Shown here: positions 17,561-25,892 of the stretch, piece after piece
How positions within the stretch are numbered: position 1 is the first letter of the stretch
How the letters are laid out: each line of letters begins with the position of its first letter
NCBI RefSeq assembly: GCF_002087235.1
Contig: NZ_MUIO01000067.1
Location: 1-56,485, forward strand
Reading direction: 5' to 3'
DNA length: 56,485 bases
DNA from: Pseudomonas floridensis
Lineage (GTDB): Bacteria; Pseudomonadota; Gammaproteobacteria; Pseudomonadales; Pseudomonadaceae
Program-made: the position numbers and the translations under genes
The notes under the pieces: model-generated
Seen by the model: the letters and a program-made list of their open reading frames with translations, nothing else
Databases searched by the model: none
Told to the model about the DNA's origin: nothing

Positions 17561-18802
17561 CTAGCGCTGAAATGCCGGATTCTCGATCAGTATCGCCATC
17601 CCCTGCCCGCCGCCAACACAGGCGGCGGCGATGCCGTAGCGCAAGTTGTCTTCACGCAGTTGCCGGGCCAGGGTCATGACCAGACGCAAGCCGGTCGCAG
17701 CCAGGGGATGCCCCAAACCGAGTGACCCGCCGTGGACATTCAGTCGATCGATATCCAGCTCCAGTGTTTCAGCGACAGCAAGCACTTGGGCGGCCTGTGC
17801 TTCGTTTATCTCGACCCGGTCGATATCAGCCAGGGTCAGGCCACTGCGCTGCAACAGCAACTGGATGGCAGGTGCCGGCCCGATTCCCATGAATTGGGGC
17901 GCAACGCCAACCACTGCGCTGGCCAGCAAATGCGCGAGCACCGCTCCTTGCGCTTCACAGGCCTTGCCCACCAGGGCGGCGGCTGCGCCATCGACCACCG
18001 CGCAGCTGTTGCCAGCCGTCTGGACACCATCGGCATGGATCGCTGGCAGGCGCGACAAAGCGGCCTTATCGGTGGGGCGCGGATGGCTGTCGGACACGAC
18101 ACTGTCTACACCACGCGGCAACTCGATCCTTCTTGGACGATAGCCATCGAGCTCGAAGGGCTCACAAATCACTGCCACAAGTTCCGGCGCGAACCAGCCG
18201 CGCGCCTGAGCCGCCAACGCTCGTTCATGGCTAAGCAGCGCATAGCCGTCGACCTGCGAGCGACTCAGACCGTGGCGTCGAGCGAGATGATCGGCAGTGG
18301 CGATCATGTCCATGGCCGGTGCCGGGTCATACAGCGCTTCCCAGAGAAAATCCTTGAATTGCACACCCGCGCCCAGACGAAAACCGTCACGGTGGGTGTA
18401 GGCCGCGATGGGATTGCGCGACATGGATTCGGCCGCCACGCACAGCGCAAGTTGTCCGCCTGCCGTCACATGCAGTGCTGCCTGACGCAACAGTTCGAAA
18501 CCGGTGGCGCAGATGCGTTGCACGCCCAGCGCAGGAACCTGTTGGGCCACGCCACTGTAAAGACCGATGTGTCGGGGCAACAGATAGGCATCGAAACTGG
18601 CCTGAGCCATCGATCCGGCCAACACTGTATCGACATGACCGGGCTCAACGCCCGCGCGGGCCAGGACTTCACGCCCCGTTTTGATGCCCAGGTCAATCGG
18701 CGACACATGCGCCAGCGCGCCGCCCAGATCGACCCATGGCGTGCGCACCGACTCGATGATCGCCACATCACTGAATCCGCTGTACTGCCCCGCGCCGCTC
18801 AC
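17561..18802 (-). CDS. Acetyl-CoA C-acyltransferase (beta-ketothiolase), ferulate operon
   Basis: A 413-residue thiolase. Seen: the acyl-accepting Cys in VQRICATGFE (C98), the His in NVHGGSLGLGHPLAATG, and the second Cys in AACVGGGQGMA. I place the start at GTG 18802, which overlaps the fcs stop by 4 bp (GTGA); the longer frame lies wholly inside fcs. A thiolase next to ferulate genes is known (aat in Pseudomonas sp. HR199, as I recall) and was proposed for a beta-oxidative route or for acetyl-CoA handling, although the main retro-aldol route via Ech does not need it. It is the last gene of ech-vdh-fcs-thiolase. Confidence 0.88.
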   Translation of the reverse strand: MSGAGQYSGFSDVAIIESVRTPWVDLGGALAHVSPIDLGIKTGREVLARAGVEPGHVDTVLAGSMAQASFDAYLLPRHIGLYSGVAQQVPALGVQRICATGFELLRQAALHVTAGGQLALCVAAESMSRNPIAAYTHRDGFRLGAGVQFKDFLWEALYDPAPAMDMIATADHLARRHGLSRSQVDGYALLSHERALAAQARGWFAPELVAVICEPFELDGYRPRRIELPRGVDSVVSDSHPRPTDKAALSRLPAIHADGVQTAGNSCAVVDGAAAALVGKACEAQGAVLAHLLASAVVGVAPQFMGIGPAPAIQLLLQRSGLTLADIDRVEINEAQAAQVLAVAETLELDIDRLNVHGGSLGLGHPLAATGLRLVMTLARQLREDNLRYGIAAACVGGGQGMAILIENPAFQR

Positions 18803-20685
18803 ACCGGCGGCCCGGCACGCAGCGCATCCGGGTCTTCGCCGCGATACAGCGCTTCGACCTTGGCTGCGCGCCACTGCAGGACCGCACGTTGATTGATCGA
18901 CCCCTTATCGGTGATTTCTCCCCGGTCAATCGACGCGGGTTCTTCGAGCAGGGCGATCCATTCAAGGCGACTGGCGTTGCCGTTGGCATCCCGATTCAGG
19001 CGCGACAGCCAGTCGGTGAACCATTCACGGACCGGCGCACTGGCCAGGACCTCGGCGTCGCTGGCGTCTGCGTTCAGCCCCGCCAGCTGCCGACACTCGT
19101 GCTGCCTGGGGAACACCAGTGCACCGAGGCATTCCCGGTCCGGCGCCGTGATTACCACATCCTGCACATAGGGTGAGCCGTCCAGCACAGCGCGATTACG
19201 CATCGGTCCGACACTGACGAAGACTCCGGATGACAGCTTGAAGTCCTCGGCCAGACGGCCATCAAACATCAGCCCCAGCTCGGGTGCAGCCGGGTCGGCA
19301 AGCTTGATGGCGTCGCCGGAGCAATAGAAACCGTCTTCGTCGAATACGTCTGCAGTCTGCTGAGGCGAGCGCCAGTAGCCTGGCATGATGTGCGGCCCAC
19401 GGAACCGGCCCTCCAGCTTGCCGTCGACCGGCACCAGTCGCACTTCGCAGCCGGGCGCAGGCAAGCCGATGTAACCGGCCATCGACAGCGGACCCGTGGT
19501 GAAGGTGCATGACGGTGCTGCTTCGGTCATGCCCAGCCCGGCCATCATGCGGATACGCTCGCCGCAATGCTGTTCGGCCACCCGATCGAGTCGGTCCCAG
19601 ATGCTTTGTGAAAGACCCGCCGCCGCGAAGAAGAACAGCTTCATGCGGGCAAAAAAGCACTCGCGCAGCTCGGCGTCCTGCTCCAGGGCATTGACCAGCT
19701 CTTCCCAGCCCTTGGGCACGGTCAGGTAAGCGGTCGGGGAAATCTCCTTGAGGTTGCGCAGGGTTTCGGCGAAGCCGTGAACCGTGGGCTTGCCGTTATC
19801 CAGGTAAAACGTGCCGCCGTTATACAACACGATACCGACGTTATGACTGCCGCCGAAGGTGTGATTCCACGGTAGCCAGTCCACCAGCACCGGCGGCTCT
19901 TCGCCGAACACGGGAAAGGTCTGCAACAGCATCTGCTGGTTGGCGCACAGCATGCGCTGAGTGGTGACCACCGCCTTGGGCAGCTTCGTTGAACCTGAGG
20001 TAAACAGAAACTTGGCGATGCTGTCCGGCCCGGTGGCGTTGAAGGCCGCCTCGGCTTCAGGACCACCTGGCTGCTCCAGCAGCGTGGCAAAGCTGATCTG
20101 ACGCCTGCCACTGAGCTGACCACGCACCACCATCACCGGCGTATCGCCCGGAATCACCGCATCAATGGCGCGTTGAAAAGGCGCAGCATCACTGACGAAC
20201 ACCAGCCCTGGCCGCAGCACATCGCAGACATGCCGCAGCTTGGCGAAATCCTGGGACATGACCGCGTAAGCAGGTGAAACCGGACAATAAGGAATACCGG
20301 CGTACATGGCCCCGAGGGCAATCTGCAGGTGCTCGATATCATTGCCCGACAGCAGCGCCAGCGGGCGTTCGGCCGACAAATTGTATTTCAGCAGGCCCTG
20401 CGCAATGGCACGCACGGTGTCCAGCATCTCGGCATAACTGACCTTGCGCCAACCACCCAGGTTGTCGCGGGCAGCGATGAATGTCTGTTGCGGGCGTAGT
20501 GCAGCCCAATGCACCAGGCGCTCGAGCAGTCGATCTGGCAACGGGGCCAAAGGCTCCAGGGCACGCATATGCAGGATGCCCTTTTCCTCACGCACCTCGA
20601 CCGCGCAATGACCAATACTCACCTGGCGATAGCGTGGCGGCCTGGCTTCGGTGTGCAACGTAGCGGATCTGATTTCGGAACTCAC
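18799..20685 (-). CDS. fcs: Feruloyl-CoA synthetase
   Basis: A 628-residue adenylate-forming enzyme that activates ferulate (and coumarate/caffeate) with ATP and CoA. The AMP-binding signature is FTSGSTKLPKAVVTTQ, followed by the A5-like MAGLGMTEAAPSCTF; the length matches known Pseudomonas Fcs (about 620-630). The start is GTG at 20685 behind GGAGAGA; the frame extends 65 codons upstream but runs into the vdh stop and has no ribosome site. It lies 152 bp downstream of vdh and overlaps the thiolase by 4 bp. Product: feruloyl-CoA for Ech. Confidence 0.9.
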   Translation of the reverse strand: MSSEIRSATLHTEARPPRYRQVSIGHCAVEVREEKGILHMRALEPLAPLPDRLLERLVHWAALRPQQTFIAARDNLGGWRKVSYAEMLDTVRAIAQGLLKYNLSAERPLALLSGNDIEHLQIALGAMYAGIPYCPVSPAYAVMSQDFAKLRHVCDVLRPGLVFVSDAAPFQRAIDAVIPGDTPVMVVRGQLSGRRQISFATLLEQPGGPEAEAAFNATGPDSIAKFLFTSGSTKLPKAVVTTQRMLCANQQMLLQTFPVFGEEPPVLVDWLPWNHTFGGSHNVGIVLYNGGTFYLDNGKPTVHGFAETLRNLKEISPTAYLTVPKGWEELVNALEQDAELRECFFARMKLFFFAAAGLSQSIWDRLDRVAEQHCGERIRMMAGLGMTEAAPSCTFTTGPLSMAGYIGLPAPGCEVRLVPVDGKLEGRFRGPHIMPGYWRSPQQTADVFDEDGFYCSGDAIKLADPAAPELGLMFDGRLAEDFKLSSGVFVSVGPMRNRAVLDGSPYVQDVVITAPDRECLGALVFPRQHECRQLAGLNADASDAEVLASAPVREWFTDWLSRLNRDANGNASRLEWIALLEEPASIDRGEITDKGSINQRAVLQWRAAKVEALYRGEDPDALRAGPPV

Positions 20686-20837
20686 GAGCGTCTCTCCGTC
20701 AAGGCACGCGGACAACGAACGGCGTACTGCGATTCGTGGCAAGCGTGGCAGCGGCTGGCTGCGGCCTTGTGATAGGTATGCCTGACTGATCAGTGGCGGC
20801 GGTCTGATCACACGACCGCCGGGCAAACGTGAACGAC

Positions 20838-22286
20838 TCAGATCGGGTAATGCCGCGGCCCGTTCTGCAGCGTCACCCAACGCAACTGGGTGAAATGCTC
20901 GATGGATGCCTTGCCACCAAAATTGCCGTAGCCACTGGACTTGACACCGCCGAAGGGCATTTGCGCTTCGTCATGCACGGTGGGTCCGTTGATGTGGCAG
21001 ATGCCTGACTCGACCCGCTGCGCCAGCGCCAGGGCACGGCCGGTGTCGCGGCTGAAAATAGCTGCAGACAGGCCGAACTCCGAATCGTTGGCCATACGCA
21101 GCAGTGCCTCGTCACCGTCGCCGCGCAGCAGCACGGCAACGGGACCGAATGACTCTTCGCGATACAGACGCATGCCCGGTGTCACACCGTCGAGCAAGGT
21201 GGGCTGCAAAATACTGCCTTCCAGTTGCCCGCCAGCGACCAGAGTGGCGCCCTGCCTGAGCGCATCGTCGATCAGCGCCTGGATGCGCGTGCCGGCGCTG
21301 ACGTCTACCAGCGAACCCAGCACCGAGCGGCTGTCGGTTGTCGGACCTGCATGCAGGGTTTGGATCTTGGCAGCGAGTCTGGCAACAAAGGCGTCGGCGA
21401 CCTTGTCATCGACAATCAGGCGCTCGGTGGACATGCAGATCTGCCCCTGATTGAAATAGGCGCCGAATGCGGCCGCTTCGACCGCTGCGTCCAGGTCCGC
21501 GTCGTCCAGCACCAGAAACGGTGCCTTGCCGCCCAGCTCCAGCAGCGCAGGTTTGAGGTGGCGCGCCGAAAGCTGACCAATGATCCGCCCTACGTGCGTG
21601 GAGCCGGTGAAGTTGACCCGGCGCACCGCCGGGTTGGCGATCAGTCGCTCGACAATCGCCGCAGCATCGGCCGGTGCGTTGCTGATCACATTGACCACGC
21701 CATCGCCCAGCCCGGCATCCTGCAACACCTGGCCGATCAGGCGGTGCACCGCCGGACTTAATTCCGAGGCTTTGAGCACCACCGTATTGCCGCAGGCCAG
21801 CGGCATGGCGATGGCCCGTGTGGCCAGAATCACCGGAGCGTTCCACGGCGCTATACCCAACACCACGCCGCACGGCTGGCGTAGCGCCATGGCGAAATTG
21901 CCAGGTACGTTGGACGGAATGATTTCGCCGTTGATCTGAGTCGTCATCGACGCGGCTTCACGCAGCATGTCGGCTGCCAGGTTGACGTTGAACCCATACC
22001 AGTTGGCCATCGCCCCGGTTTCACCTGCGGCGGCAATGAATTCGCCACTGCGCGCCTGCATCAAATCCGCCGCTTGCAGCAGGCGCAGACGGCGTTCACC
22101 CGGCGCCATCGCCGCCCAGGCCGGGAAAGCAGCCTGAGCCGCAGCCACCGCGGCGTCGGCATCCTCGAGTGTTGCAGCAGCGACGCAAGACACCACGTCC
22201 CCGGTCACCGGGTTGCAGCGATCGAAGGTTTGTCCATTTCGGGCGGGGCACGACTGGCCGCCAATCAACAGGGGCACGTCCAGCAT
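20838..22286 (-). CDS. vdh: Vanillin dehydrogenase
   Basis: A 482-residue aldehyde dehydrogenase oxidising vanillin to vanillate with NAD+. Catalytic Glu is in LLELGGKAPF and the nucleophile Cys in NQGQICMSTERL; the cofactor motif is FTGSTHVGR. The length and the neighbourhood (between ech and fcs) match Pseudomonas Vdh. The ATG at 22286 follows AAGAGGAA; just upstream an A-rich stretch (AATAAAGA) resembles the Crc/Hfq target with one mismatch. It is the second gene of the ferulate operon. Confidence 0.92.
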   Translation of the reverse strand: MLDVPLLIGGQSCPARNGQTFDRCNPVTGDVVSCVAAATLEDADAAVAAAQAAFPAWAAMAPGERRLRLLQAADLMQARSGEFIAAAGETGAMANWYGFNVNLAADMLREAASMTTQINGEIIPSNVPGNFAMALRQPCGVVLGIAPWNAPVILATRAIAMPLACGNTVVLKASELSPAVHRLIGQVLQDAGLGDGVVNVISNAPADAAAIVERLIANPAVRRVNFTGSTHVGRIIGQLSARHLKPALLELGGKAPFLVLDDADLDAAVEAAAFGAYFNQGQICMSTERLIVDDKVADAFVARLAAKIQTLHAGPTTDSRSVLGSLVDVSAGTRIQALIDDALRQGATLVAGGQLEGSILQPTLLDGVTPGMRLYREESFGPVAVLLRGDGDEALLRMANDSEFGLSAAIFSRDTGRALALAQRVESGICHINGPTVHDEAQMPFGGVKSSGYGNFGGKASIEHFTQLRWVTLQNGPRHYPI

Positions 22287-22386
22287 GATGATTCCTCTTT
22301 ATTGTCTTTATCGGGAATGCAGTGCAGCGTTCACTTACAGTAGCGGCGTCCAGGCATCCGGCATAGCCATTGATGCCGCACGGACG

Positions 22387-23217
22387 TTAGCGCTTGTAAG
22401 CTTGCAGGCCGGGCTTGATGCTCTTTTCGTCGAGGAACTGCTTCATGCCCTGTTCGCGTCCGCCCTCCTTGTCCAGCAGCCTTGACTGGTCGAGCTTGGC
22501 GTACAGGTAATCTTCGTTCTGCTCCCAGGTCAGCTCGCGACAGCGCTTGAAGCCGTGTTTGGCGGCGCGCAGCACGACAGGGTTCTTCTCCAGCAGGTTG
22601 AGCGCCAGCTCGATGGTCACTTGCCGCAGTTGCGTAAGCGGCACGCTTTCATTGACCAGGCCCATTTCGGCAGCCTTGCGACCGTCGAAAGTCTTGCCGG
22701 TCATGATGTAGTACAGCGACTGGCGATGACCCACGGTGTCGGCCATCGCCTTGCTCACCAGATTGCCTGGCGGAATGCCCCAGTTGATTTCCGACAGACC
22801 GAAGGTGGCTTCGTCGGCGCAAATGGCCAGGTCGCAGGCCACCAGCGGGCTGAAGCCGCCACCGAAGCACCAGCCGTTGACCATGGCGATGGTCGGTTTG
22901 GCGTACATGCGCAGCATCTTCCACTGCCACTGCGACGCTTCACGGCGGATCTTCTCCTGAAGGATTTCGGGACCGGCATCCACTTCGCGGAAATACTCCT
23001 TGAGGTCCATACCCGCGGTCCAGGCATCACCGGCACCGGTCAGCACCAACACCCCGGCCTGCGGATCCTGCTCAAGGGTTTCCAGCACATCGATCATCTC
23101 GCGGTTGAGCGTCGGGCTCATGGCGTTGCGCTTTTCCGGGCGGTTGAAAATGACCCAGGCGATACCCTGCCCGATTTCGACCCTGACGGTTGACCAGCGG
23201 CCTTCGTAAGTGCTCAT
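22387..23217 (-). CDS. ech: Feruloyl-CoA hydratase-lyase (HCHL)
   Basis: A 276-residue crotonase-fold enzyme that hydrates feruloyl-CoA and cleaves it to vanillin and acetyl-CoA. The residues known to matter in P. fluorescens HCHL fall at exactly the same numbers here: S123 (GGGFSPLV), E143 (GLSEINWGIPPG) and Y239 (EDYLYA). This supports the specific function over a generic enoyl-CoA hydratase. It is the first gene of ech-vdh-fcs-thiolase and divergent from ferR. A Crc/Hfq-type motif (AATAACAA) lies 13 bases upstream of the ATG, next to the ribosome site. Confidence 0.95.
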   Translation of the reverse strand: MSTYEGRWSTVRVEIGQGIAWVIFNRPEKRNAMSPTLNREMIDVLETLEQDPQAGVLVLTGAGDAWTAGMDLKEYFREVDAGPEILQEKIRREASQWQWKMLRMYAKPTIAMVNGWCFGGGFSPLVACDLAICADEATFGLSEINWGIPPGNLVSKAMADTVGHRQSLYYIMTGKTFDGRKAAEMGLVNESVPLTQLRQVTIELALNLLEKNPVVLRAAKHGFKRCRELTWEQNEDYLYAKLDQSRLLDKEGGREQGMKQFLDEKSIKPGLQAYKR

Positions 23218-23229
23218 GGTGAGGCTCTC

Positions 23230-23237
23230 TTGTTATT
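23230..23237 (-). promoter_or_regulatory. Crc/Hfq catabolite-repression (CA) motif in ech leader
   Basis: The minus strand reads CAATAACAAGAG just upstream of the ech ATG; it contains AATAACAA, an exact AANAANAA match. Hfq/Crc binds such motifs near start codons in Pseudomonas to block translation when preferred carbon is present. The identical 12-mer precedes calA. Confidence 0.65.
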
Positions 23238-23283
23238 GAATGGGAGACATGATTCCAAGCTAAACCGCAAAACTAGTTATGTC

Positions 23284-23310
23284 AATTAACCATTATTAAT
23301 CTTAATTAAC
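23284..23310. promoter_or_regulatory. Candidate FerR operator region (AATTAAC direct repeat)
   Basis: In the divergent ech-ferR spacer, AATTAAC occurs at 23284-23290 and again at 23304-23310, exactly 20 bp (two helical turns) apart, in an AT-rich block unlike its surroundings. MarR-family regulators usually bind AT-rich dyads here. Assignment to FerR is inferred from position. Confidence 0.5.
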
Positions 23311-23358
23311 ATTTTCAGCACTCCGTTCGGATATGCTGGTCACAGTCATGAATGCCCC

Positions 23359-23398
23359 ATAGCCTTCGCTCGCCAACCCCGGCAAACTGCCGGGCTAT
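23359..23398 (+). other. Stem-loop in the ferR 5' region
   Basis: Nested inverted repeats: ATAGCC (23359-23364) with GGCTAT (23393-23398) outside, and CCCGGCA (23378-23384) with TGCCGGG (23388-23394) inside, ending 30 bases before the ferR ATG. It could be a leader hairpin or part of the operator region. Confidence 0.4.
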
Positions 23399-23428
23399 AG
23401 TTCACCACCCACAAGGACTGGATTTTCA

Positions 23429-23917
23429 ATGGCCAAGCCATCCGACATCGCCACCCTCTGCCCAACCCAGGCACAGGCTATCGAGGCGTCGTTGCCCATG
23501 GACTCCGCACTGGATGACCTGATCGGTTACGCCATGCGCCGGGCACAACTCAAGCTGTTCCAGAATCTGATCGGACGCCTGTCGACGCATGATCTGCGTC
23601 CCGCGCAGTTTTCCGCACTGGCAATCATCGATAAAAATCCGGGCCTGATGCAGGCTGATCTGGCCAAGGCGCTGGCCATCGAGCCGCCCCAGGTCGTACC
23701 GCTGCTGAACAAGCTGGAAAGCCGGGCGTTGGCGGTGCGTCTGCGGTGCAAACCGGACAAACGGTCGTACGGGATTTTCCTTAGCAAGACTGGCGAAACC
23801 CTGCTCAAAGAGTTGAAACAGATAGCAATCGAAAGCGATCAGGATTCCACCTCCGCTCTCAGCGTCCAGGAACGTGAAGAACTGCTGCGTTTGCTGAAGA
23901 AGGTCTATCAGGCCTGA
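23429..23917 (+). CDS. ferR: MarR-family regulator of ferulate catabolism
   Basis: A 162-residue MarR protein with a winged helix (LRPAQFSALAIIDKNPGLMQ, then LAKALAIEPPQVVPLLNKLE, and RCKPDKRSYGIFLSKTGE as the wing). It is divergent from ech across 211 bp, the arrangement known for ferR and the ferulic operon in P. fluorescens BF13. Such regulators usually respond to the CoA thioester. The only well-placed ATG is at 23429. Repression/activation of ech-vdh-fcs is inferred from family and context. Confidence 0.85.
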   Translation: MAKPSDIATLCPTQAQAIEASLPMDSALDDLIGYAMRRAQLKLFQNLIGRLSTHDLRPAQFSALAIIDKNPGLMQADLAKALAIEPPQVVPLLNKLESRALAVRLRCKPDKRSYGIFLSKTGETLLKELKQIAIESDQDSTSALSVQEREELLRLLKKVYQA

Positions 23918-23940
23918 TACCAACAGTTCGCCTGCCGCAT

Positions 23941-23970
23941 GCACCGACGATCCGAAAGGATCATCGGTGC
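23941..23970. terminator. Hairpin between convergent ferR and SphA-like gene
   Basis: A 13-bp stem with one mismatch (GCACCGACGATCC / GGATCATCGGTGC) closed by a GAAA tetraloop lies between the two stop codons. No T-run is present; likely a bidirectional terminator. Confidence 0.65.
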
Positions 23971-24037
23971 CGGTTCTGATTCACCCGTATGTCAAAGCAA
24001 AACGTACCGGTGGCCGACAGCGGCCCTGCAAGGGCGA

Positions 24038-24985
24038 TTACAGCTTGTGCAGAAAATTCAGTACCACTTTGTTGCCCTCGGTACGGTTCTCGGCGCCTTG
24101 CTCAAAGTAACTGTTGACCGTCAATACGTTCTCCTTGTTGAAGGCATACAGAACCCCCGGCCCGATGGCCCAGACCTTTTCCTTACGGCCGCTGACATCC
24201 CGACCGTCCACTTGGGTGTCGGTGAACTGCTTGAGCCAGTAGCCGTTGAGCCCTACCGAAAGTTGTTCGTTCACAGCGTATTGCACGGTCAGGTTGGCAT
24301 GCAGCGCTTGGCCGGCCTGGGTATCTGACGCAGTGCCGAAACCTGCCTGCGGGTCGTCGTTTTTGCCGTTCCACAAGTACATGAAGCGTCCGCTGGCCGA
24401 CCATTTCGGCGAAAACCAATAGGTGGCGGCGTAATACGGATTGAATGACCAGAAGTTACTGCCGGGATTGATCGAGCGGTTGCGATCGTATGCACCCACC
24501 GGTATCACAATGTCCGCCTCGACGCGCTGCGTGAGCAACGGGCTGCCGTCGGCATTTGAAACGGTCGGCAACTGCAGGAAAGGTCCGATGATCAGATCCC
24601 CGAAACCGGCCCGTGAACTGAGTGCGGTATTGCCAAGGCCATCGTCGACGTCGACGTGCGCCAACGAGGTATTGATTGCCGTAATCCCTGGCATGGCGCC
24701 GTTGGCCATGGGGGGTGCGAGATAAATGAGTTGTGTGGTCACCGCCAGTACGTCGACTTTCTGCCTGGGCAACTGCAGTTTGTCGCCATTGACGTCGTTG
24801 AAGCGGTCGGCCCTGGCGTAGTTCAGGTACTCCTCCAGGTACCAGCCTGGCCCGGCGGGCGCCGGCGATCCGTCGTAGAAACTGGTATTGCCCAGATTCA
24901 GGCCCGGCAAGTCATAGCCATAACTGGTCAACGACAAGGCGGCCAGTGACGCGGCCACAGCGGTGCGCAAGATAGACTTAGGCAT
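24038..24985 (-). CDS. SphA-family / phenol-degradation-associated outer-membrane protein
   Basis: A 315-residue exported protein of the family annotated as SphA or 'protein involved in meta-pathway of phenol degradation'. It has a signal peptide (MPKSILRTAVAASLAALSLTSYG) and then a beta-rich sequence with alternating aromatic residues, as in YWFSPKWSASGRFMYLWNGK, ending in FLHKL. These proteins are thought to form outer-membrane channels for aromatic substrates. The ATG at 24985 with AAGGA upstream is preferred over the longer frame. A tandem Crc/Hfq-type motif lies 18 bases further up. It follows calA in the same direction. Confidence 0.8.
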   Translation of the reverse strand: MPKSILRTAVAASLAALSLTSYGYDLPGLNLGNTSFYDGSPAPAGPGWYLEEYLNYARADRFNDVNGDKLQLPRQKVDVLAVTTQLIYLAPPMANGAMPGITAINTSLAHVDVDDGLGNTALSSRAGFGDLIIGPFLQLPTVSNADGSPLLTQRVEADIVIPVGAYDRNRSINPGSNFWSFNPYYAATYWFSPKWSASGRFMYLWNGKNDDPQAGFGTASDTQAGQALHANLTVQYAVNEQLSVGLNGYWLKQFTDTQVDGRDVSGRKEKVWAIGPGVLYAFNKENVLTVNSYFEQGAENRTEGNKVVLNFLHKL

Positions 24986-25002
24986 CTTGTGATTCCTTGG
25001 TT

Positions 25003-25013
25003 TTATTGTTGTT
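25003..25013 (-). promoter_or_regulatory. Tandem CA (Crc/Hfq) motif before the SphA-like gene
   Basis: The minus strand reads AACAACAATAA, an extended AANAANAANAA run holding two overlapping exact AANAANAA matches, 18-28 bases upstream of the ATG. Confidence 0.6.
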
Positions 25014-25067
25014 TTCAAGGCCCCGATGACACGACCGCGTCACCGGGGGTGTATCAGCCAAGCACGC

Positions 25068-25835
25068 TTAAACGTAAGTCGCCGCCAACCCTCCATCCAC
25101 CGGCAGGTTCACCCCGTTGACCCAGCGCGACGCGTCGGAGCACAGAAAGGCGATCACTTCGGCCACCTCGTCAGCCTGGGCCGGGCGTTTCATGCGAGCG
25201 CCATCACGCGCAATGCGTGCCTCGCCGAGCATGGTGATGAAGTCGCCCAGAATCGGCGTGAACACCGGCCCCGGCGCGACGCAATTGATGCGTATCGACT
25301 GTTCGCGAAACCAGCTTTGCGACTGCTGGAAGGTCCAGACGATGAGCGCCTCCTTGAAGTACTGATAACACGTGTCCTGCGCGACCGGATTGGCCGCCAG
25401 CCACTGCTGCCCCTCGACGTAGGTCTCGGTTGCGGCCAGTGCCTTATGCAGTTCCAGACGCTCCGGCCATTGCGCGCCGAGAACTGAAGCCACATTGACG
25501 ATACTGCCGCCCGGGGCAATGCGCGGCAGCAGGCGCTGAGTCAGATGGCGAAGACCCAGGTAGTTGACCCTGGCCACCGTCTCGACCGGCGCAGTGCCAG
25601 GCACACCGGCGATATTGCACAGCGCATCGACCTGCCTGGGCAACTGCTCGACCAGCGCATCGATGTTGTCGGGATCGCCCAGGTCCGCTTGAAAAAAACG
25701 GTCCACAGTAAGTTGCGGTTCATGGCGATCGACGCCAATGACCCTGGCACCCTGAAAGCGTGCCAGCCGCGCCAGTTCAGCGCCAATGCCCGACGACACG
25801 CCGGTCACCACCAATGTCTTGTTGTTGAGGTTCAT
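25068..25835 (-). CDS. calA: Coniferyl-alcohol dehydrogenase-like SDR (CalA)
   Basis: A 255-residue SDR: TGVSSGIGAELARL cofactor motif, then the CalA-like stretch IGVDRHEPQLTVDRFFQADL, NIAGVPG, and the catalytic pair in TCYQYFKEALIVW. The sequence and length resemble coniferyl alcohol dehydrogenase of Pseudomonas sp. HR199 as I recall it. I choose the second ATG (25835) since AAGAG is nine bases before it and only three before the first (25841). An A-rich CA motif lies just upstream and another (AACAACAA) covers codons 4-6. It probably oxidises coniferyl or a related aryl alcohol to the aldehyde for the next enzyme. Confidence 0.75.
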   Translation of the reverse strand: MNLNNKTLVVTGVSSGIGAELARLARFQGARVIGVDRHEPQLTVDRFFQADLGDPDNIDALVEQLPRQVDALCNIAGVPGTAPVETVARVNYLGLRHLTQRLLPRIAPGGSIVNVASVLGAQWPERLELHKALAATETYVEGQQWLAANPVAQDTCYQYFKEALIVWTFQQSQSWFREQSIRINCVAPGPVFTPILGDFITMLGEARIARDGARMKRPAQADEVAEVIAFLCSDASRWVNGVNLPVDGGLAATYV

Positions 25836-25847
25836 AGTCATGCGCTC

Positions 25848-25858
25848 TTGTTATTGTT
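25848..25858 (-). promoter_or_regulatory. CA (Crc/Hfq) motif in calA leader
   Basis: The minus strand reads AACAATAACAA, with two overlapping exact AANAANAA matches, followed directly by the AAGAG ribosome site. It shares CAATAACAAGAG with the ech leader. Confidence 0.65.
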
Positions 25859-25892
25859 GGGTAACGCCGGGCTTTCAGCGTAAGGATGAAAC

